Positions 1 to 6,948 are shown, counted from the stretch's first letter. The stretch is 7,595 bases of DNA from Kiritimatiellia bacterium (GCA_017646485.1 JAGCML010000048.1:1-7595), one strand, 5' to 3'. Made by a program: numbers and translations. The notes: generated by a model from the letters alone, not told the origin.

Positions 1-2371
1 CGACAATAATACGAATTACGCTGCGCGTGGGATTCAGACGCAGGCGGTGTACTATCGCGATGCTTCGTTTGACCAACCGCTGATTGGTGCGAAGATGGAG
101 CTTAACTTTGACTCGCAACCCTTTTGGCGCATTCGCGTGCAACTCTCGGAAGGGACGGATCCCTCGATTTTGAGTCATTTTAAGTTGTATAAGACGTCAG
201 TGAATTACTTTGCGCCTGTGCGTGCGACGGAATTAACGGGTGGAACGCTGACGGTGAGCGAAGATGGTCGTGATCTCTATTTTGACTTTTGGAATGATGG
301 CTCTGGTCCGCATCCAAGTGTTGCAAAGGGGGATCATCTGTGGGTGACGGCGCGGGTGGCGTATGATGCGCCTGCCGCAGCTGAGATTGATGCAAAAATT
401 ACGGCTGTGCATGTGAATGGCATGGTTTGCATTGTGGAGAATGAAGATCCAGTAGGCGCAGGCCGGACATATGAATTTCGTCGGCATGTCGTGCCGTATT
501 ATCGTACGTATCTTACGAATAACTGGAATGATGACTATTATGATGTGGTTTCGGAAGTGATTTTCTTCTACATGGGGGTGAATGGTGATGGCTCTATGTA
601 TTATGAGTATAACGAGGATTCTTATAGAGCGTCGTTAGAGCGTTTACGTGATGGCCGTGGAGAACTCCCAGTGCGTATTATGCTCGGCATCGCACACTGT
701 GCAGGTGGGCTCTCGCAGGCTACACAGAATGATGAAGCGCGCGCGAATTTGGTCAATCAAATTGTCTATTATGTGGAGAAGTTTGGGTTTGATGGTGTGG
801 ACATTGACTGGGAATATCCAGAATCGAATGGGGATTGGGAAGGTTTTGAGAAGCTTGTGGCAGAATTGCGCCCACGTTTGTTTGAACTGGATAACGGCCA
901 GATGGTTTCTTCTGCAATGTCGAACTATAAACTGTGGAATAATACCGTCAATTTGGTGGGCCTTCATCAGCAGTTTGACTTCTTCAATACGATGACCTAT
1001 GATCAAGGTCCAGTGGAAGGTCAAGATAGTTTTGCAGGTCACTCGCCATGGTGGCTTCATCATGAGAGTAAATATCTTACGACGGTTGTGCTTGGATTGC
1101 CACCGATTAAGGCCAATATTGGTGTGCCGTTTTATGTAAATAAGCATAACTCAAGCGGTTATATTGATTATAATGCTCAGGTGGGGTACGATTGGGTGTA
1201 CTATAGTCACAATCAGTACATCGAAACGATTGATACATTTTGGCTTGGCGACTCAATGTATTCTTACAATTCCATCAAGACAATCCGTGAGAAGGGGTTA
1301 GATTTACGCAATAATGGCTTTGGTGTGATGATTTGGGCTTATGAATGCGATATTCCTTATGACAATCCCAAATCTTTGGCACGCGCACTTGCATCTGTCA
1401 TTCGCCCAACGGATGAAACGTTTGTTGAGTTTTCGGAGGTCGCCTCTGCGGAGGATTGGGGAAATATGTCGGGGAACAAAACGTATAAGCTCACTTCGGA
1501 TTTGACCCTAACTGCGAGTGATTATCGTCCTGTTAGCTTTACAGGTACGCTAGATGGCCAGGGACACACGATTACACTCAAAGGTGGTTTGGCGATCTTG
1601 GGTACTGCGTTTGAAGGCACGTTTAAGAATGCGACCATCGTGGTAGAGGGTGACCTGAATGCCAATGGCGCTGTGGTGAATACGCTGCAAGGCAATGGTC
1701 TCATTGAAAATGTGACCGTCATCTTAAAGGACGGCATCACCATTTCGGGAAGCAACTCCGCGGGTGCGATTATCGGTGATATTTGGTCTGCTGCCAAGGG
1801 AAATACGGCTTGTGTAAGAAACTGCACGGCAGAAATTCATGGCACAATTACCTCAAGCGGTAATGGCCGCGTGGGTGGCATTGTGGGGAATATGAACCTC
1901 GGCGATTACACGCTTGGCGAAGGTGAAACAGAAGCGGTACGTATTCAAGGTTGCCGAGCAGAACTCTATGCCACGGCAAAATTGATTGCACCTGCGGGCA
2001 CGCCTCACTGCGGTGTGGGCGGCCTCTTTGGCAATGGCAATACCGCACGTGAATGCGTGGAAGATAACAGTGTGGTCATCTACAAGGGGGCCGAATTGAG
2101 CGCTGCAGAACGCGTGGGAATCGTTACGCCTGGTAATAGATGGGGGACTCAGATGGCAGGCGTGTTGAATAACTGGGCACTTGTGGAAACAGGTGTGGAA
2201 GAATACAGTTTGAGTTATGCAGACCGCGTGATGGATTTCACAATTGGCGAACCCGATCGCCAGAGCAAGACGGCTATGGTGGAATATCGCAGCCGCAATG
2301 ATGGCATCAGCTTCCGCATTCGCCAAGCAGTGCAGTTCATGAACTCAGGTTACAGCCTCCGTCTGCGTTAA
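1..2371 (+). CDS. Modular GH18 glycoside hydrolase (chitinase / endo-beta-N-acetylglucosaminidase type), 5'-truncated
   Basis: The frame is open from the first complete codon at base 2 to the TAA at 2369-2371 (789 residues seen). A GTG at 47 is internal, not the start, because the same frame and domain continue upstream. Three regions follow in order. (a) About 2-420: a beta-rich module resembling the N-terminal domain of BNR-repeat sialidases (an AKMELNF-like strand, KLYKTS, and a GDHLWVTARV strand). (b) About 473-1400: a GH18 TIM barrel with the complete catalytic motif DGVDIDWE at 791-814, the acid/base Glu codon at 812-814, the substrate-assist motif MTYD at 992-1003, GVPFY, and the late-barrel Trp in VMIWAYE (codon 1334). 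(c) About 1412-2371: a Gly/Asn-rich tail with GTLDGQGHTI and repeated GG-I/L-x-GN turns, like GLUG-type right-handed beta-helix adhesin regions. GH18 enzymes cut beta-1,4 GlcNAc linkages in chitin or N-glycan cores with retention; which substrate applies here cannot be read from sequence. Any signal peptide lies outside the window. Codons are more mixed (GAG and AAA used) than in the next gene. Confidence 0.9.
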   Translation, partial: DNNTNYAARGIQTQAVYYRDASFDQPLIGAKMELNFDSQPFWRIRVQLSEGTDPSILSHFKLYKTSVNYFAPVRATELTGGTLTVSEDGRDLYFDFWNDGSGPHPSVAKGDHLWVTARVAYDAPAAAEIDAKITAVHVNGMVCIVENEDPVGAGRTYEFRRHVVPYYRTYLTNNWNDDYYDVVSEVIFFYMGVNGDGSMYYEYNEDSYRASLERLRDGRGELPVRIMLGIAHCAGGLSQATQNDEARANLVNQIVYYVEKFGFDGVDIDWEYPESNGDWEGFEKLVAELRPRLFELDNGQMVSSAMSNYKLWNNTVNLVGLHQQFDFFNTMTYDQGPVEGQDSFAGHSPWWLHHESKYLTTVVLGLPPIKANIGVPFYVNKHNSSGYIDYNAQVGYDWVYYSHNQYIETIDTFWLGDSMYSYNSIKTIREKGLDLRNNGFGVMIWAYECDIPYDNPKSLARALASVIRPTDETFVEFSEVASAEDWGNMSGNKTYKLTSDLTLTASDYRPVSFTGTLDGQGHTITLKGGLAILGTAFEGTFKNATIVVEGDLNANGAVVNTLQGNGLIENVTVILKDGITISGSNSAGAIIGDIWSAAKGNTACVRNCTAEIHGTITSSGNGRVGGIVGNMNLGDYTLGEGETEAVRIQGCRAELYATAKLIAPAGTPHCGVGGLFGNGNTARECVEDNSVVIYKGAELSAAERVGIVTPGNRWGTQMAGVLNNWALVETGVEEYSLSYADRVMDFTIGEPDRQSKTAMVEYRSRNDGISFRIRQAVQFMNSGYSLRLR

Positions 2372-2395
2372 ACAAACTCCAATTTCTATCACCCC

Positions 2396-2428
2396 AAACA
2401 CCACAACCAAGCACGGTTGTGGTGTTTT
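2396..2428 (+). terminator. Rho-independent terminator after the GH18 gene
   Basis: A perfect 13-bp inverted repeat (arms 2396-2408 and 2415-2427, core AACACCACAACC / GGTTGTGGTGTT) encloses a 6-nt loop, AAGCAC. The run of Ts is only four long (2425-2428) and partly inside the stem, followed by A/T-rich sequence. It begins 25 nt after the stop codon, which is a typical position. The short T-tract lowers certainty about efficiency, not about the hairpin. Confidence 0.8.
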
Positions 2429-2703
2429 ACATTACTTACTCCGCTTACATGAACGAACACAAAGCAACGAATCAAACCGATGAGCTACGGAAACTTGAAG
2501 TAGAAGCGCACAATCGCAAGGATATTTTCCCCTCGACACCTCCACAAACGCCCCTCCCTTTCCCACTTCCTTTGTCGCATAGAACTTCATTTTACCACCA
2601 TCTCAATTACGCAAAACCCTTCCCACACCATACTAAAGCCCCAACATTCCCCCAAAAATCCCCTATTATTTATAATGGAAGGCAAAATAAACGCATTGAA
2701 GTA
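2429..2703. other. Non-coding spacer, C-rich and G-poor on the + strand
   Basis: I see no supported gene in this 275-base stretch. An open frame (ATG at 2450 to a stop at 2719-2721) has no Shine-Dalgarno sequence and becomes a Pro/His/Phe-rich translation of low-complexity DNA, so it is probably chance. The stretch is strikingly poor in G: 2521-2580 holds 27 C and 5 G by hand count. A pyrimidine-only block occurs around 2551-2560, and C-runs continue to 2570. No attachment site, riboswitch or long repeat is apparent. Confidence 0.6.
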
Positions 2704-2733
2704 TTGACTTCTAAGGGTTGAAAATGGGATAAT
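2704..2733 (+). promoter_or_regulatory. Sigma70-type promoter of the carboxyltransferase gene
   Basis: A -35 element TTGACT (2704-2709, 5/6 to consensus) is separated by 18 bp from a -10 element GATAAT (2728-2733, 5/6 to consensus). Transcription would start near 2740, giving a leader of about 50 nt before the ATG at 2791. No operator or leader structure stands out. Position directly before a strongly codon-biased gene supports the call. Confidence 0.7.
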
Positions 2734-2790
2734 AGTAACGTTTTAGACTTTCTATAGAGCCAACACGATTTAGCCGAAAGGAAACTGTAT

Positions 2791-4650
2791 ATGGCCAAGA
2801 CCGAAAAGAAGACCGTCCGTTTCGTCGACACGACGTTACGCGATGCCCACCAGTCTTTGTGGGCGACACGTATGCGTACCAAGGATATCCTTGGCATTTT
2901 GGAAGCTGTGGATGACGCAGGCTTCTACGCACTTGAATGCTGGGGCGGCGCAACGTTTGACGTTTGCATGCGCTTCCTGCGCGAAGATCCGTGGGAACGC
3001 CTTCGTCAGATCAAGGCGGTCTGCAAGAAGACCCCGCTTCTGATGTTGTTGCGCGGCCAGAACTGCTTGGGCTACAAGCACTACCCAGATGACGTGTTGG
3101 AACGCTGCATCGCAAAGATGTGCGAAAACGGCATGGACATCTTCCGTTGCTTCGATGCTCTCAATGACATCCGCAACCTCGAAGCCGCCATCAAGGCAGT
3201 GAAGAAGTACGGCGGTCACGCACAGGGTACCATCTGCTACACCTTCTCCCCCGTCCACACCGTTGCCAACTATGTGAAGTTCGCAAAGGAACAGGTGCAG
3301 CTCGGCATTGACTCCATCGCCATTAAGGATATGGCTGGTATCTTGACGCCTTCTGCCGCACGCGAACTCGTGACCGGCTTGAAGAAGGCCCTCCCCGATC
3401 TCCCCATCGAAGTGCACTCGCACATGACCTCCGGCATGGCCCCTGCTATGTACATGGCCGCTGTGGAAGCTGGCGCTGGCGCAATTGACTGCGCTGTGGC
3501 AACGCTCTCTGGCTTCTCCTCCCAGCCTGCACACGGCACGATGCACGCCATCTTCGAAGGTCTCGGTTATGAAACCGGCATCAAGACCGACCGCATCACC
3601 GAAATTGACAACTACTTCAAGGCCCTCAAGCCCGAACGCGCACTCCAGGCAAACGTCGATGCAGAAGCTGTTGACGTGCAGGTGCTTCTCCACCACATCC
3701 CCGGCGGCATGATTTCCAACACCCGCAGCCAGTTGGCTCAGCAGGATGCTTTGGATCGCTTGCCCGAAGTGTTGGAAGAACTTCCTCGCGTGCGTAAGGA
3801 TATGGGTTATCCTCCTTTGGTCACGCCGACCTCCCAGATCATGGGCGTGCAGGCAGTGCTCAACGTCCTCAGCGGCGAACGCTACAGCATGGTCTCCAAC
3901 GAAACCAAGCAGTACGTCAAGGGTTACTATGGTCGCAGCCCCGCTCCTGTGGACAAGGCTCTCGAAAAGAAGATCCTCGCTGGCGACAAGAAGATTACCT
4001 GCCGTCCCGCAGACCTTCTCGAACCCGGCTTGCCCGCTGCAGCTAAGGAACTCGATCCGAAGTTGATCCAGACCGAAGAAGACATTCTCTCCTACTGCAT
4101 GTTCCCCGCTGTGGCACTCGACTACTTCCAGTGGCGTGCTAAGCCCGAAGGCGAACGCGATCCGATCCCCGCAGACTCCGAAATGACCATCGCTAAGGCC
4201 ACCGCTAAGGCTGAAGAAGCCAAGGCCGCCCCTGCGCCTGCACCTTTGAGCGCAGACGATGCGAAGTTCGCAGTCATCGGTAAGCAGTTCGTCTCCCTCT
4301 TCGGTTCGCTCGGTGGCAACATCAAGGTGGACGCCGCTGCTCTCGCAGCCGCTCCTGTGGTTGAAGCTGGCGCAGCACCCGCTGCTGAAGCCGCTCCTGC
4401 AGCCGCTGCAGCACCCAAGAAGACCTTGAACGCTACCCTCACCGGCACCTTCTACCGTTCGGATGCTCCCGGTAAGCCGAACATGGTTGAAGAAGGCGCA
4501 AGCGTGAAGGCCGGCGATCCGGTGTGCGTGCTTGAAGCAATGAAGCTCTTCAACCCTGTGAAGGCTCCTGAAAACTGCAAGATTATCCGCTTCCTCGTGC
4601 AGCCCGGCGAAAACGTCTCTAAGGGCAGCCCGATTGCAGAAATCGAATAA
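2791..4650 (+). CDS. Biotin-dependent carboxyltransferase, oxaloacetate decarboxylase alpha / pyruvate carboxylase subunit B family, with AccB-like biotin domain
   Basis: This 619-residue cytoplasmic protein should move a carboxyl group between biotin and pyruvate/oxaloacetate. Residues about 8-460 form the carboxyltransferase (DRE-TIM plus PYC/OADA) region: DTTLRDAHQS at 13-22 with metal ligand Asp18, the lysine expected to be carbamylated at Lys179 (IKDMAG), metal-binding His209 and His211 (HSH), and GGATFD, LRGQN and FDALND motifs. An Ala/Pro-rich linker (about 470-548) contains a short non-repetitive stretch around 492-520 that could bind a partner. The C-terminal biotinyl domain (about 550-619) has GTFYR at 552-556 and EAMKLFN at 582-588, biotin on Lys585. 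The GTFYR-to-EAMK layout is typical of AccB BCCP with its thumb, not of usual OadA biotin domains. ATG is chosen because AGGA (2779-2782) lies 8 nt upstream. Lysine is almost only AAG and glutamate GAA, suggesting high expression. No beta/gamma pump subunit or biotin carboxylase gene adjoins it, so decarboxylase versus carboxylase role is unresolved; oadA or pycB would be the usual names. Confidence 0.9.
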   Translation: MAKTEKKTVRFVDTTLRDAHQSLWATRMRTKDILGILEAVDDAGFYALECWGGATFDVCMRFLREDPWERLRQIKAVCKKTPLLMLLRGQNCLGYKHYPDDVLERCIAKMCENGMDIFRCFDALNDIRNLEAAIKAVKKYGGHAQGTICYTFSPVHTVANYVKFAKEQVQLGIDSIAIKDMAGILTPSAARELVTGLKKALPDLPIEVHSHMTSGMAPAMYMAAVEAGAGAIDCAVATLSGFSSQPAHGTMHAIFEGLGYETGIKTDRITEIDNYFKALKPERALQANVDAEAVDVQVLLHHIPGGMISNTRSQLAQQDALDRLPEVLEELPRVRKDMGYPPLVTPTSQIMGVQAVLNVLSGERYSMVSNETKQYVKGYYGRSPAPVDKALEKKILAGDKKITCRPADLLEPGLPAAAKELDPKLIQTEEDILSYCMFPAVALDYFQWRAKPEGERDPIPADSEMTIAKATAKAEEAKAAPAPAPLSADDAKFAVIGKQFVSLFGSLGGNIKVDAAALAAAPVVEAGAAPAAEAAPAAAAAPKKTLNATLTGTFYRSDAPGKPNMVEEGASVKAGDPVCVLEAMKLFNPVKAPENCKIIRFLVQPGENVSKGSPIAEIE

Positions 4651-4659
4651 AACCTTCAT

Positions 4660-4690
4660 CTGCAGCTACGGAATTTCTCCGTAGCTGCAG
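4660..4690 (+). terminator. Stem-loop after the carboxyltransferase gene, probable terminator
   Basis: A perfect 13-bp inverted repeat (CTGCAGCTACGGA at 4660-4672, TCCGTAGCTGCAG at 4678-4690) has a 5-nt loop ATTTC and starts 9 nt after the stop codon. It is followed by GTTTACTCGG rather than a real T-run, so it may act as a 3'-end-protecting or pausing hairpin, or terminate with help from factors such as Rho. The hairpin is certain; intrinsic termination is less so. Confidence 0.65.
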
Positions 4691-4700
4691 GTTTACTCGG

Positions 4701-4732
4701 CATCCATTCCGCATCTTTTTGCGAAACGGATG
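4701..4732. repeat. Imperfect inverted repeat in spacer
   Basis: CATCCATTCCGC (4701-4712) and GCGAAACGGATG (4721-4732) pair at 10 of 12 positions around an 8-nt loop, ATCTTTTT. The T-run sits in the loop, not after the stem, so this is not a standard terminator for + strand transcription. It could be a second 3'-end hairpin or a regulatory structure. Confidence 0.4.
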
Positions 4733-4736
4733 TCGT

Positions 4737-4750
4737 GGTGTAAATACACC
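4737..4750. repeat. Short inverted repeat GGTGT-AAAT-ACACC
   Basis: Perfect 5-bp arms (4737-4741, 4746-4750) flank a 4-nt centre. It is short enough to arise by chance, but it adds to the density of dyad symmetry upstream of the exporter gene and could be an operator half-site pair. Confidence 0.25.
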
Positions 4751-4760
4751 TTCGCGTTCA

Positions 4761-4791
4761 TTGTCCCCTGCAACGACGCGATTACTTTAAT
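4761..4791 (+). promoter_or_regulatory. Weak candidate promoter for the ABC exporter gene
   Basis: A possible -35 TTGTCC (4761-4766) and -10 TTTAAT (4786-4791) are 19 bp apart. The match is poor in spacing and the -35. A promoter is expected somewhere between the 4660-4690 hairpin and the start at 4882, and this is the best fit I can see. Confidence 0.2.
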
Positions 4792-4810
4792 TAAACGCGC
4801 GTACGTGCGT
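4786..4810. promoter_or_regulatory. Two adjoining palindromes upstream of the exporter, possible operator
   Basis: TTTAATTAAA (4786-4795) is a perfect 10-bp palindrome. It shares one base with ACGCGCGTACGTGCGT (4795-4810), which matches its own reverse complement at 14 of 16 positions around a CGTACG core. The pair overlaps the candidate -10 region, a usual place for a regulator to bind. Regulator and function are unknown. Confidence 0.25.
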
Positions 4811-4871
4811 TGGGCGCAGGGAAGAACAACTTGCGTCTAGCCTATCCCCCCGAATCACGATTTCTTTCGTT

Positions 4872-4875
4872 GGAG
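4872..4875 (+). promoter_or_regulatory. Shine-Dalgarno GGAG that fixes the exporter start
   Basis: GGAG lies 6 nt before the ATG at 4882. The frame extends upstream to a TTG at 4810, but that start has no clear ribosome binding site and would add 24 residues unlike an ABC exporter N-terminus, so 4882 is preferred. Confidence 0.7.
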
Positions 4876-4881
4876 TCTCCC

Positions 4882-6906
4882 ATGTCAAAGAAGAAAAAAG
4901 AAAAGAACAACCACATCATCCCCGGTGGCCAAGAGTGGTTTGACAAGGACTACACTGCGAAAGAAGTCTACGGACGCCTCTGGTCCTTTGCGCGCAACTA
5001 CAAAGCCCTCATCTTCACCGGCGCCATTCTCGGTATGGTCACAGGTGGTGCCTGGGCGCCCATCTTCTCCGTCATCAAGCCGATGATTGACGGCATGCAG
5101 GCCACCACCGTTCAAGTGCAGGAAGCACAAGCCCTTGAACAACCCGCAGCGGCTCCCATCACCACGGTCGATACGCCTACCGCTGAAGTTCCTGCGACCA
5201 CCGCCACCCAGACGACTGACGCAAAGGAATCCAAATTAGAGCGTCAGAGCAAAAAGGATGCGGAAAAGTATCAGAAATATTTGAATCTCGTCGAGCAATA
5301 TCTCTCCAAAATCGGCCTCTCTGGCCCTGCTGCGACACTTATCGTCTTCTCCGTTTTAGCAGCGTGTGCCATCTTGCTCAAGATGATCACGCAATACTTG
5401 AATCAGTACTACCTCACCAAGGCTGGCATGAAGGTGGTGATGGATGTGCGCAATGCAATGTTCAAGCACCTCCAAGACCAATCCCTCGCCTTCCATGGTC
5501 GTGCGGATGTAGGCCGTTTGATGAGCCGTGCGACGGGTGACCCTGAAACCATCCGCACCTTAATCAGTCAGACCATGAGCGATATCTGCCGTGCGCCCTT
5601 TGAAATTTTGACGGCTATCCTCTTCATCTGCTTCTTTGCCATCAAGAATGACATGGTCTCTCTCCTCTTGATTGCCGTGGTCGGATTCCCAGCTTGTATG
5701 TTGCCGATTGTGTGGATTGGTAAGCAAATTCGTCGTTGGTCCAAGCGTTTGTTGGAACAGAGCGCTGGCATTGGTTCTAACTTCCACGAAAACCTCACCT
5801 GCATCAAGATTGTGAAGGCCTATCACACCGAAGCACAGGAAGTGGCCAAGTACGAAGCCTACAACCTCAAGGCCTTCAAGGTTTGCATGCGTGCAACGCG
5901 TTGGGGCATTTTGGTCGGTCCCATGACCGAAACCGTGGCCTTCCTCTTAGCGGCAATCTTCGTGGCCTACTGCCTCTCCACAGGCCATGGTCTCTCCGAA
6001 ATCATTCCGTTGATTCCGCCCTTCCTCATCCTTTACAAGCCGATGAAGCAACTCGGTCGTTTGCAGGTTGCCCTCGAAAATGGTCGTGCAGCACTTCAGC
6101 GTATCTTCTCTTTGCTTGATGTGAAGCAAGAACTCGAAGAAAAGCCTGATGCCCTTCCGCTCACCGAATTCAAGGAAGCACTTAGCTTTGAACACGTCTC
6201 CTTCGGTTATGAGACCAAAAAGGAAAACATCATTACCGATGCGAACTTCTCCATCAAGCCCGGTCAGATGTATGCTGTGGTGGGTTCTACAGGCAGCGGT
6301 AAGAGTACGCTCGCGAACCTTTTAGCCCGCTTCTACGATGTTTCTGCGGGTAAGATCACCATTGATGGCCACGATTTGCGCGACTACCGCATTGCAGACG
6401 TGCGTTCAATTATCGGCGCAGTCACCCAGGAAGCCCTCCTCTTCAACACCACCATCGCCGAAAATATTGCCTATGGTTCGCCCAATGCCACGCAGGAAGA
6501 GATTGAAGCCGCGGCTAAATTGGCGAATGCACATGACTTTATCGTGGCCCACCCAGAAGGTTACCAACGCATCGTTGGCGAAAAGGGCTTTGTGCTCAGT
6601 GGCGGTGAACGTCAGCGTGTGGCAATTGCACGCGCCATTTTGCGCAATCCGCCCATTCTGATTCTGGACGAAGCAACCAGTGCTTTGGACACCGTCACTG
6701 AACAACAAGTTCAGGCTGCCATCAATAATTTGATGAAGAATCGCACCATTTTTGCTATTGCTCACCGCCTTTCCACCATTCGTCAGGCGGATTGCATCCT
6801 TGTATTAGACCACGGCAATATCGTTGAACGTGGTACGCACGATGAACTCTACGCTAAGGGTGGCGTCTATCGCAGACTCTGCGATATCCAAAATCAACAA
6901 GCGTAA
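4882..6906 (+). CDS. MsbA-like ABC exporter (fused membrane and ATPase domains)
   Basis: This 674-residue half-transporter would dimerise in the inner membrane and use ATP to flip or export a lipid or hydrophobic compound; lipid A core is the classic MsbA substrate. A Lys-rich cytoplasmic start is followed by TM1 (about 42-66), a long polar loop (about 74-145) and TM2 (about 149-172). TM3/TM4 fall near residues 234-276 and TM5/TM6 near 339-385. The ATPase domain (about 434-674) is intact: Walker A GSTGSGKST at 468-476 (Lys474), Q-loop Gln516, signature LSGGERQ at 572-578, Walker B with Asp596 and catalytic Glu597, and H-loop His628. The family is usually near 580-600 residues; most of the excess is the loop, rich in Ala, Thr, Pro, Gln and Glu and then highly charged. 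The next gene starts 42 nt downstream with no terminator between, so the two are probably co-transcribed. ABC family is certain; MsbA rather than another lipid, peptide or drug exporter is inference. Confidence 0.9.
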   Translation: MSKKKKEKNNHIIPGGQEWFDKDYTAKEVYGRLWSFARNYKALIFTGAILGMVTGGAWAPIFSVIKPMIDGMQATTVQVQEAQALEQPAAAPITTVDTPTAEVPATTATQTTDAKESKLERQSKKDAEKYQKYLNLVEQYLSKIGLSGPAATLIVFSVLAACAILLKMITQYLNQYYLTKAGMKVVMDVRNAMFKHLQDQSLAFHGRADVGRLMSRATGDPETIRTLISQTMSDICRAPFEILTAILFICFFAIKNDMVSLLLIAVVGFPACMLPIVWIGKQIRRWSKRLLEQSAGIGSNFHENLTCIKIVKAYHTEAQEVAKYEAYNLKAFKVCMRATRWGILVGPMTETVAFLLAAIFVAYCLSTGHGLSEIIPLIPPFLILYKPMKQLGRLQVALENGRAALQRIFSLLDVKQELEEKPDALPLTEFKEALSFEHVSFGYETKKENIITDANFSIKPGQMYAVVGSTGSGKSTLANLLARFYDVSAGKITIDGHDLRDYRIADVRSIIGAVTQEALLFNTTIAENIAYGSPNATQEEIEAAAKLANAHDFIVAHPEGYQRIVGEKGFVLSGGERQRVAIARAILRNPPILILDEATSALDTVTEQQVQAAINNLMKNRTIFAIAHRLSTIRQADCILVLDHGNIVERGTHDELYAKGGVYRRLCDIQNQQA

Positions 6907-6939
6907 CGAGGTCATCGTCGCCATCTCTTCCCCCTTTAA

Positions 6940-6943
6940 AAGG
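6940..6943 (+). promoter_or_regulatory. Shine-Dalgarno AAGG of the PD40 propeller gene
   Basis: AAGG, within AAAAGG at 6938-6943, lies 5 nt before the ATG at 6949. Together with the signal peptide that begins exactly at this ATG, it fixes the start. Confidence 0.6.
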
Positions 6944-6948
6944 TATCT

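Noticed and set aside
47..49. GTG as the true start of the GH18 gene
   Set aside because: The frame is open to the left edge with a continuous beta-module sequence and there is no ribosome site before 47.
2650..2700. Possible dif/Xer site at the composition switch (A/T-rich ATTATTTATAAT region)
   Set aside because: Only a 5-bp dyad with a 2-nt centre; no paired 11-bp XerC/XerD arms could be recognised.
2419..2721. 100-codon + strand open frame in the spacer (GTG at 2419 inside the terminator, first ATG at 2450)
   Set aside because: No Shine-Dalgarno sequence, the start lies in the terminator stem, and the product is a Pro/His/Phe-rich read of C-rich DNA that runs into the promoter of the next gene.
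2836..4659. 607-codon open frame on the - strand
   Set aside because: It is antisense to the carboxyltransferase and arises from that gene's strong codon bias; the product is Cys/His/Val-rich without recognisable domains, while the + strand protein has every family motif.
2483..4673. Shared 10-mer AGCTACGGAA at 2483-2492 and 4664-4673
   Set aside because: Too short, and flanking bases do not match; a chance repeat is sufficient.
4810..4881. TTG start giving a 698-residue exporter
   Set aside because: No clear ribosome site, overlap with a palindrome, and an ATG with GGAG 6 nt upstream exists at 4882.
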